Shown here one piece after another: positions 14,237 through 32,274 of a stretch of 64,000 nt of DNA; position 1 is the first letter of the stretch; the number at the start of each line of letters is the position of its first letter. A model generated the notes under the pieces. It made no database searches and had not been told where the DNA came from. It saw only the letters and a program-made list of their open reading frames with translations. Both the position numbers and the translations under genes were made by a program. The DNA is from Trematomus loennbergii (Eukaryota > Chordata > Actinopteri > Perciformes > Nototheniidae), in assembly GCA_012861695.1 (NCBI GenBank), contig JAAOOA010000027.1:17174380-17238379 (forward strand). The letters are read 5' to 3'.

Positions 14237-15579
14237 TCACTGGGGTGAGGCGGGGTCTGCTGTTCCCTCAACCACCAGAAAACAGCTCCAGCTGCAGTAC
14301 CCCGGGAAGCCCTCTTCTGAGTAAAAACCCTGTAATATTCCTCGCCGTCCACTTCCCCGGTAGCCTGTGCCAACGTCCTTATACAGGTTGTCACACTGAA
14401 AGCACCTGGAAATTTGGTAGGCCTTCCTAAATTCCTGTTTGTGTCCCTCTGTGAAGATATTCCAGTTGACGACACCTGAAGTAGAATGTCATAAGAAAAT
14501 TACAATTCAGACAGAAAAAGAACAAAACCTTCCTTAATTTAGCTGACCTTACTCTTAGTCAATCAACTTCATAATATTCTAACCTACAGAATAGGCCGAC
14601 ATAATAACTGACTAAAACACCTCATGCAATATTACAAAACATGTCAAAATGATGAGACTGTCTGATAAACAGTAAACAGGCAGTCAGCACAGTTAAGATT
14701 ATTTACAATGAATTCAAATAGTAATACAATGACTATTAAAGAAGCATTTACACTGAAGACAGAACTTAGGCTACTGCTGATTTAATGTAGCGGACAGACA
14801 GATCATATTGACATGCTTTTGTCATCCTCTGAAGTTTAATTAATTAGCTGACTATAATTAATGATCAGGGTTGGGAAGTTTACTTTTTTAAATAGTAGGT
14901 TACAGATGACTAATTACCCTGTTAAAAATGTAATAAGTAATGTAACTGACTATGTAACTATTTGTATTGATATCTAATGTTAATTATGGTTTTTTATGTT
15001 TTTTGTGAGTCACTTTGGATAAAAGCCTCTGCTAAATAACATAACCATAACATACGGTTTCATTAAACAAATAAACAAAAAGGCTAACAGTTGGTTTTGC
15101 AGCGAGTCATCATAGGCTAACAGATGACATTTAGCACGTGTTGCTTGTATTGCTGTCCAATTGAATACACCAGAATAGTTGTTAACTTTAAACAAACAAC
15201 ATGATTCACATTACTCACACTCTTACTGTAATTAGTGATTAAATCAACAATTAATGTAGGACACCTAGTTGGGCTTGCCAAAATCACGCTACAGTTTCAT
15301 TAAACAAATAATCAAATATGCTAACGAAGCTAATGCTTTTGCTAATAAGCTTTTGCCGAAAGCTATAGCTAACGAATAATTGTTTTTAGTGCCTTTAATA
15401 CTGTTAGAAGCTATCATAAGCTAACAGATGTTTGTTTGTATTGCCTTAAGACTATCATAGTTAATGTTAGCTAATCACACTTCATTTCAAGACACCGGAA
15501 TTGTTATTAATGTTAAACAAATAAAACTTTAAAAGCACTTCACACTACTCACACTCTCTGCGTTGTCGTTCATATTCAT
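14237..15579 (-). CDS. candidate two-exon mini-gene inside the 2.2-kb element, product unknown
   Basis: On the minus strand the ATG at 15579-15577 lies 13 nt inside the right inverted repeat and reads MNMNDNAES up to a strong donor GTGAGT (15552-15547). A good acceptor (TTCTACTTCAG) precedes an exon starting at 14475. That exon is open in two frames. In one, 79 codons read VVNWNIFTEGHKQEF..., with a CFQC and a CSWSC motif, stopping at TGA 14239-14237, 17 nt before an AATAAA (14219-14214). This frame needs the donor two bases earlier (A|GTGTGAGT). The other frame, which the GTGAGT donor gives, reads VSSTGISSQRD... for 113 codons to 14134. I recognise neither product. The two Cys pairs could bind metal, which is speculative. 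It may be a captured host exon or the element's own accessory gene. Confidence 0.35.
14868..15040. repeat. common fish interspersed repeat nested in the 2.2-kb element
   Basis: The block starts GGGTTGGGAAGTTTACTT and ends GTCACTTTGGATAAAAGCCT followed by CTGCTAAAT. Both motifs resemble ends of widespread teleost interspersed repeats. The family name is not certain from memory. Confidence 0.45.
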
Positions 15580-15591
15580 GTCTCCTGCTCA

Positions 15592-15660
15592 CTAGGTGGC
15601 GATGTTGCAAAACAACTAGGGTCCTGAGAGTGCAGCCTCCGAGGCTGCAGCTTCATACTA
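15592..15660 (-). repeat. right terminal inverted repeat of the 2.2-kb element
   Basis: This is an inverted copy of 13488-13567 without the 12-nt insertion. The candidate start codon lies 13 nt inside it, so the repeat would act as promoter or 5'UTR of the mini-gene. Confidence 0.88.
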
Positions 15661-15670
15661 CTCATCAATG

Positions 15671-17167
15671 GGGATGCAATACCACCAAATCATTCAAATG
15701 GGTCAATATGTCACTGACACACATGAACAAACATCTTTGTCATTTTGGTTTGAGGACTTTTTAGTGAATGTTTAGAACATTTAACAAGGCATTGGTTATA
15801 ATAACGTCCTGTCAAAAGAATGAAGCAAATGGTAAAGAGACAGAATCCTTTATAAAACAATTCACAGATTCACATTTGTATGAGTGTGAGAATGATTTCT
15901 CTTGATGCTTTAGTGTGATGATCGTTTTCACAATCATTTACCCATGATACCCTCAAGATAAAAGCTGACGTGCAAAACCCATCAAAGCTGCTATGCTCCA
16001 TTTATCAGCTTGCTGACACTGTACATCAAAAGCATGGTGTACCTTTGGTGGACCCTGGCTACCTTTGAACTCTCTTTACTTGGCGGAAAAAAGAAGCACG
16101 TCAGGCGGAAGAGTCTTAACGACACGCCTTTGCCTGTTTCTTCCAGCCTTGAAGAAGTTAAAATTAGTCTTTTAAAAGGCAGAATTCAAAGCTTGGAGCA
16201 TGAAAAGGGGGGCAGAATGAAATGTCGGCACTGCAGTGTTAAAAGGGAGATGGGAGATGAGAGATCCTGGTGTCTGACTTTGGTGTGACTTCAAAAGGCT
16301 GTTTTAAAGCGGCAGGCCTTAATGCTGGCCTGATAGCAGAACTGTCATGTCTGTGTGACCTCCCACAGCTGGCCAGCGAGGGACACAGGACTCATGTGGT
16401 GTGTGTGCATGTGTGTGCGTGTGTGTGTTTTCTTTGGTGATGTCTTGATGTATGCGCACAAGCTTGTTTGCTTTTTGTGCATTTGTGTGTCAGCACTCTT
16501 GTGGCTCTTGCTGTGTGTCTTGATGTGATTGTCTGTGTGCCCTTTAATGTTTGTGTTTTGATGTGTGTAGTTTGTGTTTGCCTGAGCTGTGACTTTGTGT
16601 GTGTGTATGTGTGTGTGTGTGAGCACAAAGGTTGAAGATCTAAGCCAGGCTCTGCCCTCTCTCCCTATGCACAGAGGCCTTTTTTTCTTCTTCTTGTTAA
16701 GATTCAAACACTGATAGGCTTTGAACTGCAGCTGTAGACTCAGCAGTCGTTTCACCAGTTTAGCTCAACTGGCTAAAGTAGCCCTTGCTCTGCCTGCCGC
16801 CTATCACTGCTGCCATTAAAAACCATCACACCAGCCACATTAACTGCATTTATTAAAGCAGGGATCTGCCTTTGATCTGGCAAAACATACGATTGGTCAG
16901 AACACGATTTTGCTCAGCTCAACTTTTTCCCTTTTAGAAAGACCGTTAGTCTAATGTTTGAAATGGAGTAAACACTTTTTCAAAACAAATTGAAGAAAGT
17001 CATATTTGTGCAAGCCATATCAACTTTTATGCCATGTGGGTAGCAGGGCTCTCCAATGGTTTTGTCTGTTGGTTGGAAGCTCCATCCCTTTGGTAAGGAC
17101 TAAACTATAGCCATGAAATATGACAATCATTTTTCCCGAGGATGAATTCAACGGAATTTGCTAGAAC
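15671..17167. other. intergenic, no gene seen
   Basis: This is unique-looking sequence with a GT-rich low-complexity patch at 16399-16621. Its long minus-strand frames (THTHTH-rich) are products of that repeat. Confidence 0.6.
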
Positions 17168-17658
17168 TTAAAGTGGACCTATCATGCTATATTATAATAA
17201 TATAGTGTAGGACCATACCTATATAAGGCATGTTTATACTTCTTTTTTTTCAAAATACCAAACAGATCATGCATTTTAGCCATGCCTCATTTTGCTCAAT
17301 TTGCACTTTTGTAGTCCTGTTTTTGCAAGGGCTGATTCTGTGAGAACAGCACCACCTACAGGCCTGGCATATGTACTACAGCGTCTCCAGCGCTTTCGAA
17401 CGGCCGTGGCTGTCTCCTGCTGATTGGTGGAGTTGGCCCAATAGCCGTAGCGCCACCGTCCTGAAGTCAGGACAGTGTTCAAATCTGGATCAGTTTTTAT
17501 CAGATCCGTTGCAGCCCCTTTTTTAGAGATTTGGGTATGGAGGAAAATAGAGAGGGTTGTGTTTTCTGACACTTGGTGAGTTCCCTGGAACACCGGGGAC
17601 ACATCTTCATGTATAAAAGACGTACAAAAGTGCATTTTGCATGATAGGTCCCCTTTAA
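17168..17658. mobile_element. TTAA-bounded MITE with GGACCTATCATGC termini
   Basis: The left end is TTAAAGTGGACCTATCATGC. The right end is its inverted match GCATGATAGGTCC followed by CCTTTAA. The span is 491 bp. These termini are familiar from abundant non-autonomous DNA repeats in fish. A 158-codon minus-strand open frame overlaps it but has no transposase motif. Confidence 0.75.
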
Positions 17659-20557
17659 CTAACATACTGTAAAGCGGCCAACTTTTTTCAGTTTTTTTGT
17701 GAAATGTCACCATAGTTAATAAATGTATTGCCATATAATTTGGTACAGACAATCATGTTCCCTTGTGGATTCATGTTTTTTGGAGCCAGAAGTGTCAGTA
17801 TTTAGAAGAGACAATGTAGCTGGAGAGTAGCAAGCTAGGCTAGGCTAGCTAGCTTGGTCAGCAAGGTGCATCTATAATTCACGCTCTGACACCAATGTTT
17901 TTATTTTGGATGCTAATTTTGGTTATCAAAACACTTGCTTGAAATGAAACTACTCATCGGAAAAAATAAACAACCAATGCCAGAGAGTTATTATAATTAC
18001 TACAACCGAACACTGAAGAACCCCGTGCTGGCGACTTGTCAATAACAATGTAGCAACGCCCTAAAGCCTGCCCTGCTTCACACAAGCATATCAAATCTTT
18101 ATCTCCTTAAAACGTTCAGGAATTCTCTAAGCAGCCTATTTGATTTCTTACATTGAACACAAACATGCTGGTAATTACAATCACAGATTTCTTGACAGAT
18201 GAATGGGTCTTTCTTTAGTACACCTGTTATCGTCTTGCGCAGACTTGTCAGTTTATTATTTTCTCTCTTCTGTCCCCAATGTTCCTTTTGGTGCGTCTCT
18301 TCTTATCTGTTGAAGCTAGCAGGCGAGAAAGGCTGAGCAGTCTCTTTCCTGCTCTTTAAAGTCCAAAAGGCAGGATACTGCGGAGAGCCTTCTCTCTTCT
18401 CCTGCACTATGTTGTTCTCATTTCATCTCTCTCTCTATCTTCTCTCAGGAGATAATGCAGACTGGTGCAGATGTTGAGAAAAGACCACTATATACACACA
18501 ACTTTGACACACTTTCATGTCCTTTGCACCTTCATGTTCCACCCACAGAGCGGAGCCCATCAGGGAACCTTTCTCTGCATATGCATCCCGCCAAGTTGTA
18601 TCCTTGATTTCTGTTTTGAACTGAGCGGAAGAGAGCGCCTGTATGTGCCTATCAGTTGATCAAATAAAAAGTTTCCAGTGGTCACCTCCCGGCTCCTGAC
18701 TGTGTGTCCGCTCTGCTGACAGCGGGATGGCGAGGGAAACATCAGGAGACGCTCCTGTCACACCCCGATCTCGGCTTTGATGAGTGACATCAAACAATGT
18801 CCATATCTTAACGTCATCCTCAAAGGAAAAACCGGGAGAGGTGTATGTGTGTGGAAGATGTACCAAAAGAAAACAGCTCAGAAAGACATATAAACAGCCT
18901 TCTTTGTTTTACTGTGTCGAGCTGTTGATAAGGTTTACTTATTTAAAAATGCCAGATGCCAGGATTTCCTTTAAAGTGTGTTTGGGATTCAGTGTTTTGT
19001 GGAGATGCAAGTTGCCAGGCCGAGATAATAGACTTCTAAAAGGATATTAAGTCTTGGAAGTCTCTCGCCGGGCTATTCACGGGCAGAGATTTAGCCGCTA
19101 TCTTCGCTATTGTGCCAAATTTGCATCTCAGGCAATGGAGCAACTGTTTCTGCAGTTTAGGGTTTATTCCAAGCTGTCATGTGCTCGCAAGGAGTCTGTG
19201 ATGATAGCACACCACAGAGAGAGAAAATGAAACATCAAAGACTGATAGACTGATGATGTTACCTAACTGGATTTGAATTTGATCTACTAGTCCCCGTAAT
19301 CATATGCTTCTTCCTGTTGCTTTGCAGCTGCTCTCGTTATTATCAGTTTTTGGCATTTGTGATGATTCTCTCTTTACTTCTTATTATTCTTATTTTCCTC
19401 CATTGTTTTGTCCTCTGGCTCTTCTTGGCATCGTGTTCAAACTACAGCTGCCAATAAAGAAGCTTTTTCTTGTGATGAAGATTTAATGTGCTTGTCACAC
19501 GGCACAAATGGCATATGTTTGCCCCCGTTGCTACTTTGTCAATATTCAGCCAGAAAGAAGGTAGAAGGTTTGCATTTATTCATTTTTCTAGAGGTTTATG
19601 TGTTGCTGTCATGAGCCAGTTAACAAATATCGTTAGGCACCAAGTTGAACATGTTTCAGGGTTATTTTGCTGTCTGCTGCTCAGTTTTTCAACATGTATC
19701 ATCCAGTTAAGGCAATATAGAACTTCCATCCTTCTCTGCGTCTTTTTTTCTGCTGCGTTCTTTTTCTAAAACTCCTACTTCTTGCTAACTGTGTGCCAAA
19801 CAAAGGGACCAGCATGTGTTTGTTTTAAATGGCTCTTGCTCAATTGGCTTAAGAATTAAGTGACCACAGATCCGGCAATCTCACGTTCAGTTTTTTAGTG
19901 CAAATACTCTGAAGGGCACTCAGAGGTCTCTGTTTAATTGAACTAGAGCACTTTCTCAAAACAAAAAGGCCCCATCCTGCTTTTACGTCTTCTAGAAGAG
20001 GCTTTAATAGCATTGTTCCAAGGAAAAGAGGAGGGGAGAGGACTGAGTCATACAGAGATGTGAAGCTTAATGTCTTTGTTCATCTCTTTCAGAAAGGAAA
20101 AGAGAGTAAGATTGTGCATTGAAGATGAGGAAGAAAGCTGCTGCTGATTGAGCACAGTAAAGGGAGTACTGTGTGTGTTGTGACATGTAGTTTAAGTATG
20201 TATTTATTTACTGCATGTATGTCGTTTCTAGCCTCCGTTTGTGCCACCCCCTGTCTCCGCTGGTGACGTTCTGATGAAAGTGATCATGCATCCTGCGCCA
20301 GCACGGGGCCCGGCCCGCTCATTAAAATGCTAATGTCTCCCGCGGGGTCTTTGATGCGGGACCCAGGCACAAAGAGCCAGCCAAGGTTACCAAGGGCCTG
20401 TGTAATCCTTTACCAGGGGCCCGATGCAGGGAGACACCCAGCTGAGAGCCCTGACAGTCACAATCAATCATGTCAGGGCCGCGTCACACAGGTCCGCTGA
20501 CCCCTGCAACACGCTCTGCTTTAATTAGCTGACAGAGGAGATGCACACAAGAGCGTT

Positions 20558-20560
<3 letters not shown>
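17659..20560. other. intergenic, no gene seen
   Basis: No coding or RNA gene was supported. The right part (20225-20545) is unusually GC-rich and is listed separately as a possible regulatory element. Confidence 0.55.
20225..20545. promoter_or_regulatory. possible conserved non-coding element
   Basis: This is a GC-rich, non-repetitive block in AT-rich surroundings. It contains homeodomain-like words (CATTAAAATGCTAATG, TTTAATTAGC), a TCF/LEF-like CTTTGATG at about 20350 and PBX/HOX-like AATCAATCA at 20462. No open frame looks coding. Function is inference; the block only looks less random than its neighbours. Confidence 0.25.
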
Positions 20561-20656
<96 letters not shown>

Positions 20657-20678
20657 ACACACACACACACACACACAC
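20561..20678. repeat. (CA)n microsatellite
   Basis: CA array of about 118 bp with three CACC interruptions. Confidence 0.97.
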
Positions 20679-20830
20679 GCATGAACAAACATGAAAGTGC
20701 ACATATATCACACTTCCCTTTCCCCAGTGGCTTCAGATAGGCATCATGCTGTGGATTTACTCAAGTTGTAATATGTGTGTGACTTAATCACTGTAACATA
20801 CATGTATATAGTGTGTATATGCCAAGGGAC

Positions 20831-20897
20831 GTGTGTGTGTGTGTGTGTGTGTTTGTGTGTGCGTGCGTGCGTGCGTGCGTGCGTGCGTGTGTGTGTG

Positions 20898-20929
<32 letters not shown>
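20831..20929. repeat. (GT)n/(GTGC)n compound microsatellite
   Basis: GT array with a central run of about seven GTGC units. Alternating purine-pyrimidine with C and G is the sequence type most prone to Z-DNA. Confidence 0.95.
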
Positions 20930-20931
<2 letters not shown>

Positions 20932-21035
20932 GAGAGTAGGAAGAAGCCATGATGATTTGCCATGATCGCTTTTTGCAAGCTTCTGATCACTTTTTTCTTC
21001 TGACAGCAAAGCAATGAGGATAAAAGATAAAGAGG

Positions 21036-21224
<189 letters not shown>

Positions 21225-21343
21225 GGAGGGGGAGGAGGAGAGCAAAGGATTGAGATGGGGGTTGTTTTGAAGTTTGACATCATGTTAACAAAGCTTGCCT
21301 AAACCCTTGATGGAAGGCTGGGCAAGAGCTGTGATGGTGTGAT

Positions 21344-21510
<167 letters not shown>

Positions 21511-23325
21511 CTAGCTGCTTTATTGCACATTATTGCTTCACGTGCATGAATAACAAACATCAAGGAGGACACGGATGAAGACAAATTTCAGACGAATTAC
21601 AAATTGTGATTTCTTACACTGTTTGTTACATTCATCAAGTCACTTACTTAGATTTCACATTTGAAAGCAAAAAAAAAGTTGAATTCAAAGGAACATTTTC
21701 TCTACCAGAATCAGTTTCTTCCATTTGGCTAATTCTTCAAAACAGCAAGGCCTTCAAACTCACCGTTATGGCAAACATTTCTGCAACAGAGAGTCGTGTT
21801 TGTGTGGGCTTGGGACACAATTGTAATACCATTTAAACCAACTAAACAAACAATTATAATGTGGTTAATAAAGTCTTTGGTGTCCAGTTCAACTCTCAGT
21901 GGAATCTGTGTGACCTCCTGTTTCCCTTACTGTATAAGTGTGGCTGATCTGACTGTCTACCAGGTTTCCATCCTTGCTTGCCTTTTGACAAATTAAACAA
22001 TATGTTGTATCTCATCCTGTCTGCCTGTGAGTCCTGCTTTTGGTTATAAGTTACATGATTTACTTTTACAATTTGGATCGATGACCTCTATTTTTATAAA
22101 TCCTGGTTATGGTCTGGTTAAATACTGAGATGTGATATCAGCTCACATAAATCTGCACGGTTTTACACAGCACACAGTTTGAATACTGTTTGCCGTGTTG
22201 TGTAGTGTTTTTACATACTTTAAGTGGCTGATATTAGAATTCAGTGCAGGCAGGGTGATGTAGAGCTTCCCTCAGGAGCAGAGTTTCTTTGCTCTTTGTA
22301 ACAAACTTCTGAATCCGCTGCACACACAGTAGGCTCCACTCCAAACAATACCTGAGCATACCTTCTTTTCCCGCTGTCACGCTCTGCTTTTATTTCGTAT
22401 ATTCTTGGCTTCCCCAGCCCTGAGCGCTTGGCACAAAGCTTCTGTGTGGCCTCATCATCATCCACTGTACTCAAAAATAGACTGTTGCTCTCACTTCAGA
22501 GCAGGACAGACTCTCGCTGAGTCCTGACAGCAGAGCAGTGTGGTTGGAAGGTGGCTCAAAGGAGACAGCGCAGACCAAGTGTGTGTGTAAGCATCTGTGT
22601 GTGTTCTCAGTCTTGATGAGAGTGAGTGCTTGCTGGAAATGAACATGATTGGTGTGTGGGAGAGAAGCGATCAGTTTGGCATGAAACAACCTGTTACATC
22701 TCTTCCTCCCGCCACCTCCTCCTCTTCCTCCTTCACCTTTTCTGGTGCCACACGTCAAGGGGAGGCAGGAATGCAGGAGAGGGGGGAAACAACAACAGAG
22801 AATGTCCTTCTCCCTCCAGCTATCTGGCAGGGTTGGATTACAAACTGAACTCACACAAACGCGCGCACATACACACACAACTCTTTGTAGTGAATCTACC
22901 TCTTGTCTCACCTTTGCCCATTCCTGGTGGCTGAAATCTGAGAATACACTCCGCTCGAGGGCTTGGCTCAGGTAGGGGCTTGGCACAACCTCCACCATTA
23001 AAAAATCTACACATTCGTAAGCCTTCAAGGAAGCATACCTTTTGCTCTCAGCTTTAATTCTTGTAAGAGGTGAGACAGTTGCTTAGAGAAGGAATGGCAG
23101 GAAGCTTGTCAGTCAGTGGGCTGATCAGTCAGGCAGAGAAACATTTAGTCCGGCTGTCAGTCAAACCAGACGCTGCGCCTGGAGAACATCGATTTAAAAA
23201 GGAAAGCATAACAAGAGAGAGTGTCCGATGGCGGCTCCAACTTTGAGATGCTAAAGGAAGCGACAGTCTGTCACCCAACACTTTAATTACCCGTGTGTGT
23301 GTGCCTTCACTTTATGTCTTTGTAT

Positions 23326-23330
<5 letters not shown>
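21511..23330. other. intergenic, no gene seen
   Basis: Unique-looking sequence. Open frames of up to 185 codons on the minus strand near 22471-23028 carry no recognisable domain and no convincing splice context. Confidence 0.55.
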
Positions 23331-23389
<59 letters not shown>

Positions 23390-23404
23390 TGTGTGTGTGT
23401 GTGT

Positions 23405-23499
<95 letters not shown>

Positions 23500-23500
23500 T
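23331..23500. repeat. (GT)n microsatellite
   Basis: 170-bp GT array with three GTGG interruptions and one GGGT. Confidence 0.97.
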
Positions 23501-23929
23501 TGGTATGTCTTCAGCAAAGCCAGACCTGTTTGGCCAGATAGGATGACTGTCACCTCTCATCTTCTCAAATTAGCCTTCTTCTCCATAACCACCACCAACA
23601 CCACCACCTCCTCCTCCGCACAGACCAGCCCAAGTTTCAGCAGCGCACTTTTCAACCAAGTTCGGTGTGACTTACACAGAGTTATTTGGCCCAAATGTTC
23701 TCAACAGTATTGTAATATATCCCCTTTATCTTTTGTATGTAGATCTTTCTTTTCCTGCCACTGTTGAGGTACATTACAATCACATTAAAGGAGAACATAT
23801 CACATTGTAGAGAGAAACACATCGCAGTCACATTCTAGAGAATCACAATCAAAAGTCTAAACGGTACAAATTCCCAAACATTTTTTTATTTGTCAGACAG
23901 TTTATAGATTGTTTTACTTCACGGTCATC

Positions 23930-24105
23930 TGTATGTTTTTCTTACTCTCTAATGCTGGTTTATTTCTATTTCTATTTTGAGATGTTTATATTTTAGAATT
24001 GTTTATTTCTACTGATCTAATTTGTTATTATGTGCCTTGTTTTGTTTTATGCTGCTGCAACAACATTTTTGTTTCCCAAATCGGGATTAATAATCTTTTA
24101 TTTTA
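23930..24105 (+). mobile_element. L2/CR1-type LINE 3' tail, degenerate
   Basis: An AT-rich run is followed by GCTGCTGCAACAACATTTTT, then TTTCCCAAATCGGGATTAAT and AATCTTTTATTTT. This resembles the 3' UTR end of fish L2/CR1-like LINEs. No coding part remains. Confidence 0.6.
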
Positions 24106-25583
24106 CATTCTGAAAAAGGAATTTATACAAATCTAGAAATGAACAAACCACAATCACAATCAAAAGGGAAAATCGTCTTAACCCATAACAAATATATTTT
24201 TCAAAGGAAAATATTGTAATCACATTCTAGAAAGGAACACAGCACCATCACAATACACAAGCTTTGTTCGTTTTTCATGGAGTTATTTATCCTTTTTCGA
24301 TCTATTTGCGTCTTTGCATTGACTTTATATATAATCAGCCACTGGCAACATTAGCTTAGCTTCCCATATGAACGTTGCTAACGCTCCTATGTCGTCTTAT
24401 AACCTCCACGCTTGTCTTTATCCTTTGCACATCTGCAATATGCGTCCATCTTTCCATTTCCATTTGTTCCATCGCTGCCCTGTTGACCCCTCACCTGCAC
24501 ATGCTGACTCAAGGTGTTCTCTTACCCTCCTCGCTTTGCTCCCTTTCCCTCTGCCAAGTACCACTGATATGCACAAACACACACCTGCAGCCAACAAAGA
24601 GGCTTTATTCAGGGTGGGCACACTGCTGATCCAGCGGACCTTCTATCGAGGACTCAGATCTGGACATGGGCAGCTGCCATGTAAAGACCACAGAGCCTTT
24701 GACAGTATACCTTAACGTACTCCAGTCAGTGCAGCACATGAGGCTTAACTTTACCTGTGGATGTGACAATGATCAGGACATTATCCAAAGAGTGGCACAG
24801 CTTAGTCATGTTAACTGCAGAGAAGGTTCTCCCTAGCACTCTGGGAAAGTGAGGGCAAAGGACTGGCCAAGAAAAGCTGAACTGAGTCTATGATATAACC
24901 GTCTGCTCTCATTATATACTTGGATGTTAAAGCCAGGTTTAACCACTCTTAATCCTGTGTTTTATCCCTTCTGGTGCTGCTCGGCCTCAGACATAACACA
25001 ACATCCACATTGCCATGACATCACTGTCTAAATAACATGCTTGTTAGGAATCTCCCTTGATGTCTGTTGCTGCACAGAGGGATGAAAGCGAGCGAATGAA
25101 AGAGAGGGCAAAAGCCATCAGATGCGTCTTCACGAGCCGCCTTTGGCTTCAAAGACAAACCTCAGCCGCTGTGACAGAGAACAACAGCTGGTGACGTCAC
25201 GGAGGGCTCAGGACATTTAACCAAACCTCCTTACGGCCCAAAAGCAATTCTCAGAGCACAAAAGGGAGAGGGAAAACAAAGAGGCAGAAGAGGGTTAAGG
25301 TTTAATGAGGAAGAGAGAGAAAAACATTGAGATCCAGCGAGCACGAGGGTTCACGGGGGTCGGTGTGTGCACACATCAGGGTGGCAGGCAAGATCAGAGC
25401 CACGGGGAGCGTTGCCGTGTTTGGGATAGGAGGGAAACATAAATAAGCCAGGATGACTGCACAAAGAGAGGCGCAGAGGAAATGGGAATGTTGAGATTCC
25501 AAAAGGAAAATCCGTGTCTCTCCCTCTCACACAAACACACTAGCATACACACATGGGTTCTTCATATGGAGCGAGGTGGTAAA

Positions 25584-25585
<2 letters not shown>
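24106..25585. other. intergenic, no gene seen
   Basis: Unique-looking sequence without coding signature. A CRE-like GTGACGTCAC palindrome occurs at about 25191. Confidence 0.5.
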
Positions 25586-25679
<94 letters not shown>

Positions 25680-25682
25680 TGT

Positions 25683-25726
<44 letters not shown>
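25586..25726. repeat. (GT)n/(GTGC)n compound microsatellite
   Basis: GT array of 141 bp with one GTGG interruption and a central run of GTGC units, the same design as 20831-20929. Confidence 0.96.
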
Positions 25727-27572
<1,846 letters not shown>

Positions 27573-27778
27573 CCACACAGCTGCCCATCTGCCTGGTGGA
27601 GTCCCGGGGCCCTGTGGCCCTCACAGCCATCGACTGATGTGATTTAGTGGTGCGGGTCAAAGGTCAAGAGCCCTATAGTCTCCATCTGCGCTTCAAGAAA
27701 AGGCCATCAGGAAGGAATTATGTTGGAGTCAATGGTCCTGGTGACATGTCTGCCATCATTTCACTTCACACAGCTAGA

Positions 27779-32274
<4,496 letters not shown>

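Larger units (their letters stand above)
13485..15661. mobile_element. 2.2-kb terminal-inverted-repeat element with 9-bp direct flanks and an internal mini-gene
   Basis: Left (13488-13567) and right (15592-15660) ends are inverted copies beginning TAGTATGAAGCTGCAG and ending CATCGCCACCTAG. The left copy carries an extra 12-nt internal duplication. The 9-mer TCATCAATG flanks both sides (13476-13484 and 15662-15670), which suggests a 9-bp target-site duplication. Such duplications are known for Mutator-like and some Merlin or P-type elements, and Mutator-like elements also have long TIRs and can carry gene fragments. The interior holds a minus-strand two-exon candidate gene, a nested common fish repeat near 14868-15040 and an internal duplication (about 15050-15250 against 15293-15565). 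No transposase was recognised. Confidence 0.78.

Noticed and set aside
17276..17752. 158-codon minus-strand open frame
   Set aside because: Lies largely inside a TTAA-bounded MITE family and has no transposase motif; likely chance openness of the repeat.
22471..23028. 185-codon minus-strand open frame
   Set aside because: Low-complexity and GT/CA-influenced composition with no recognisable domain.
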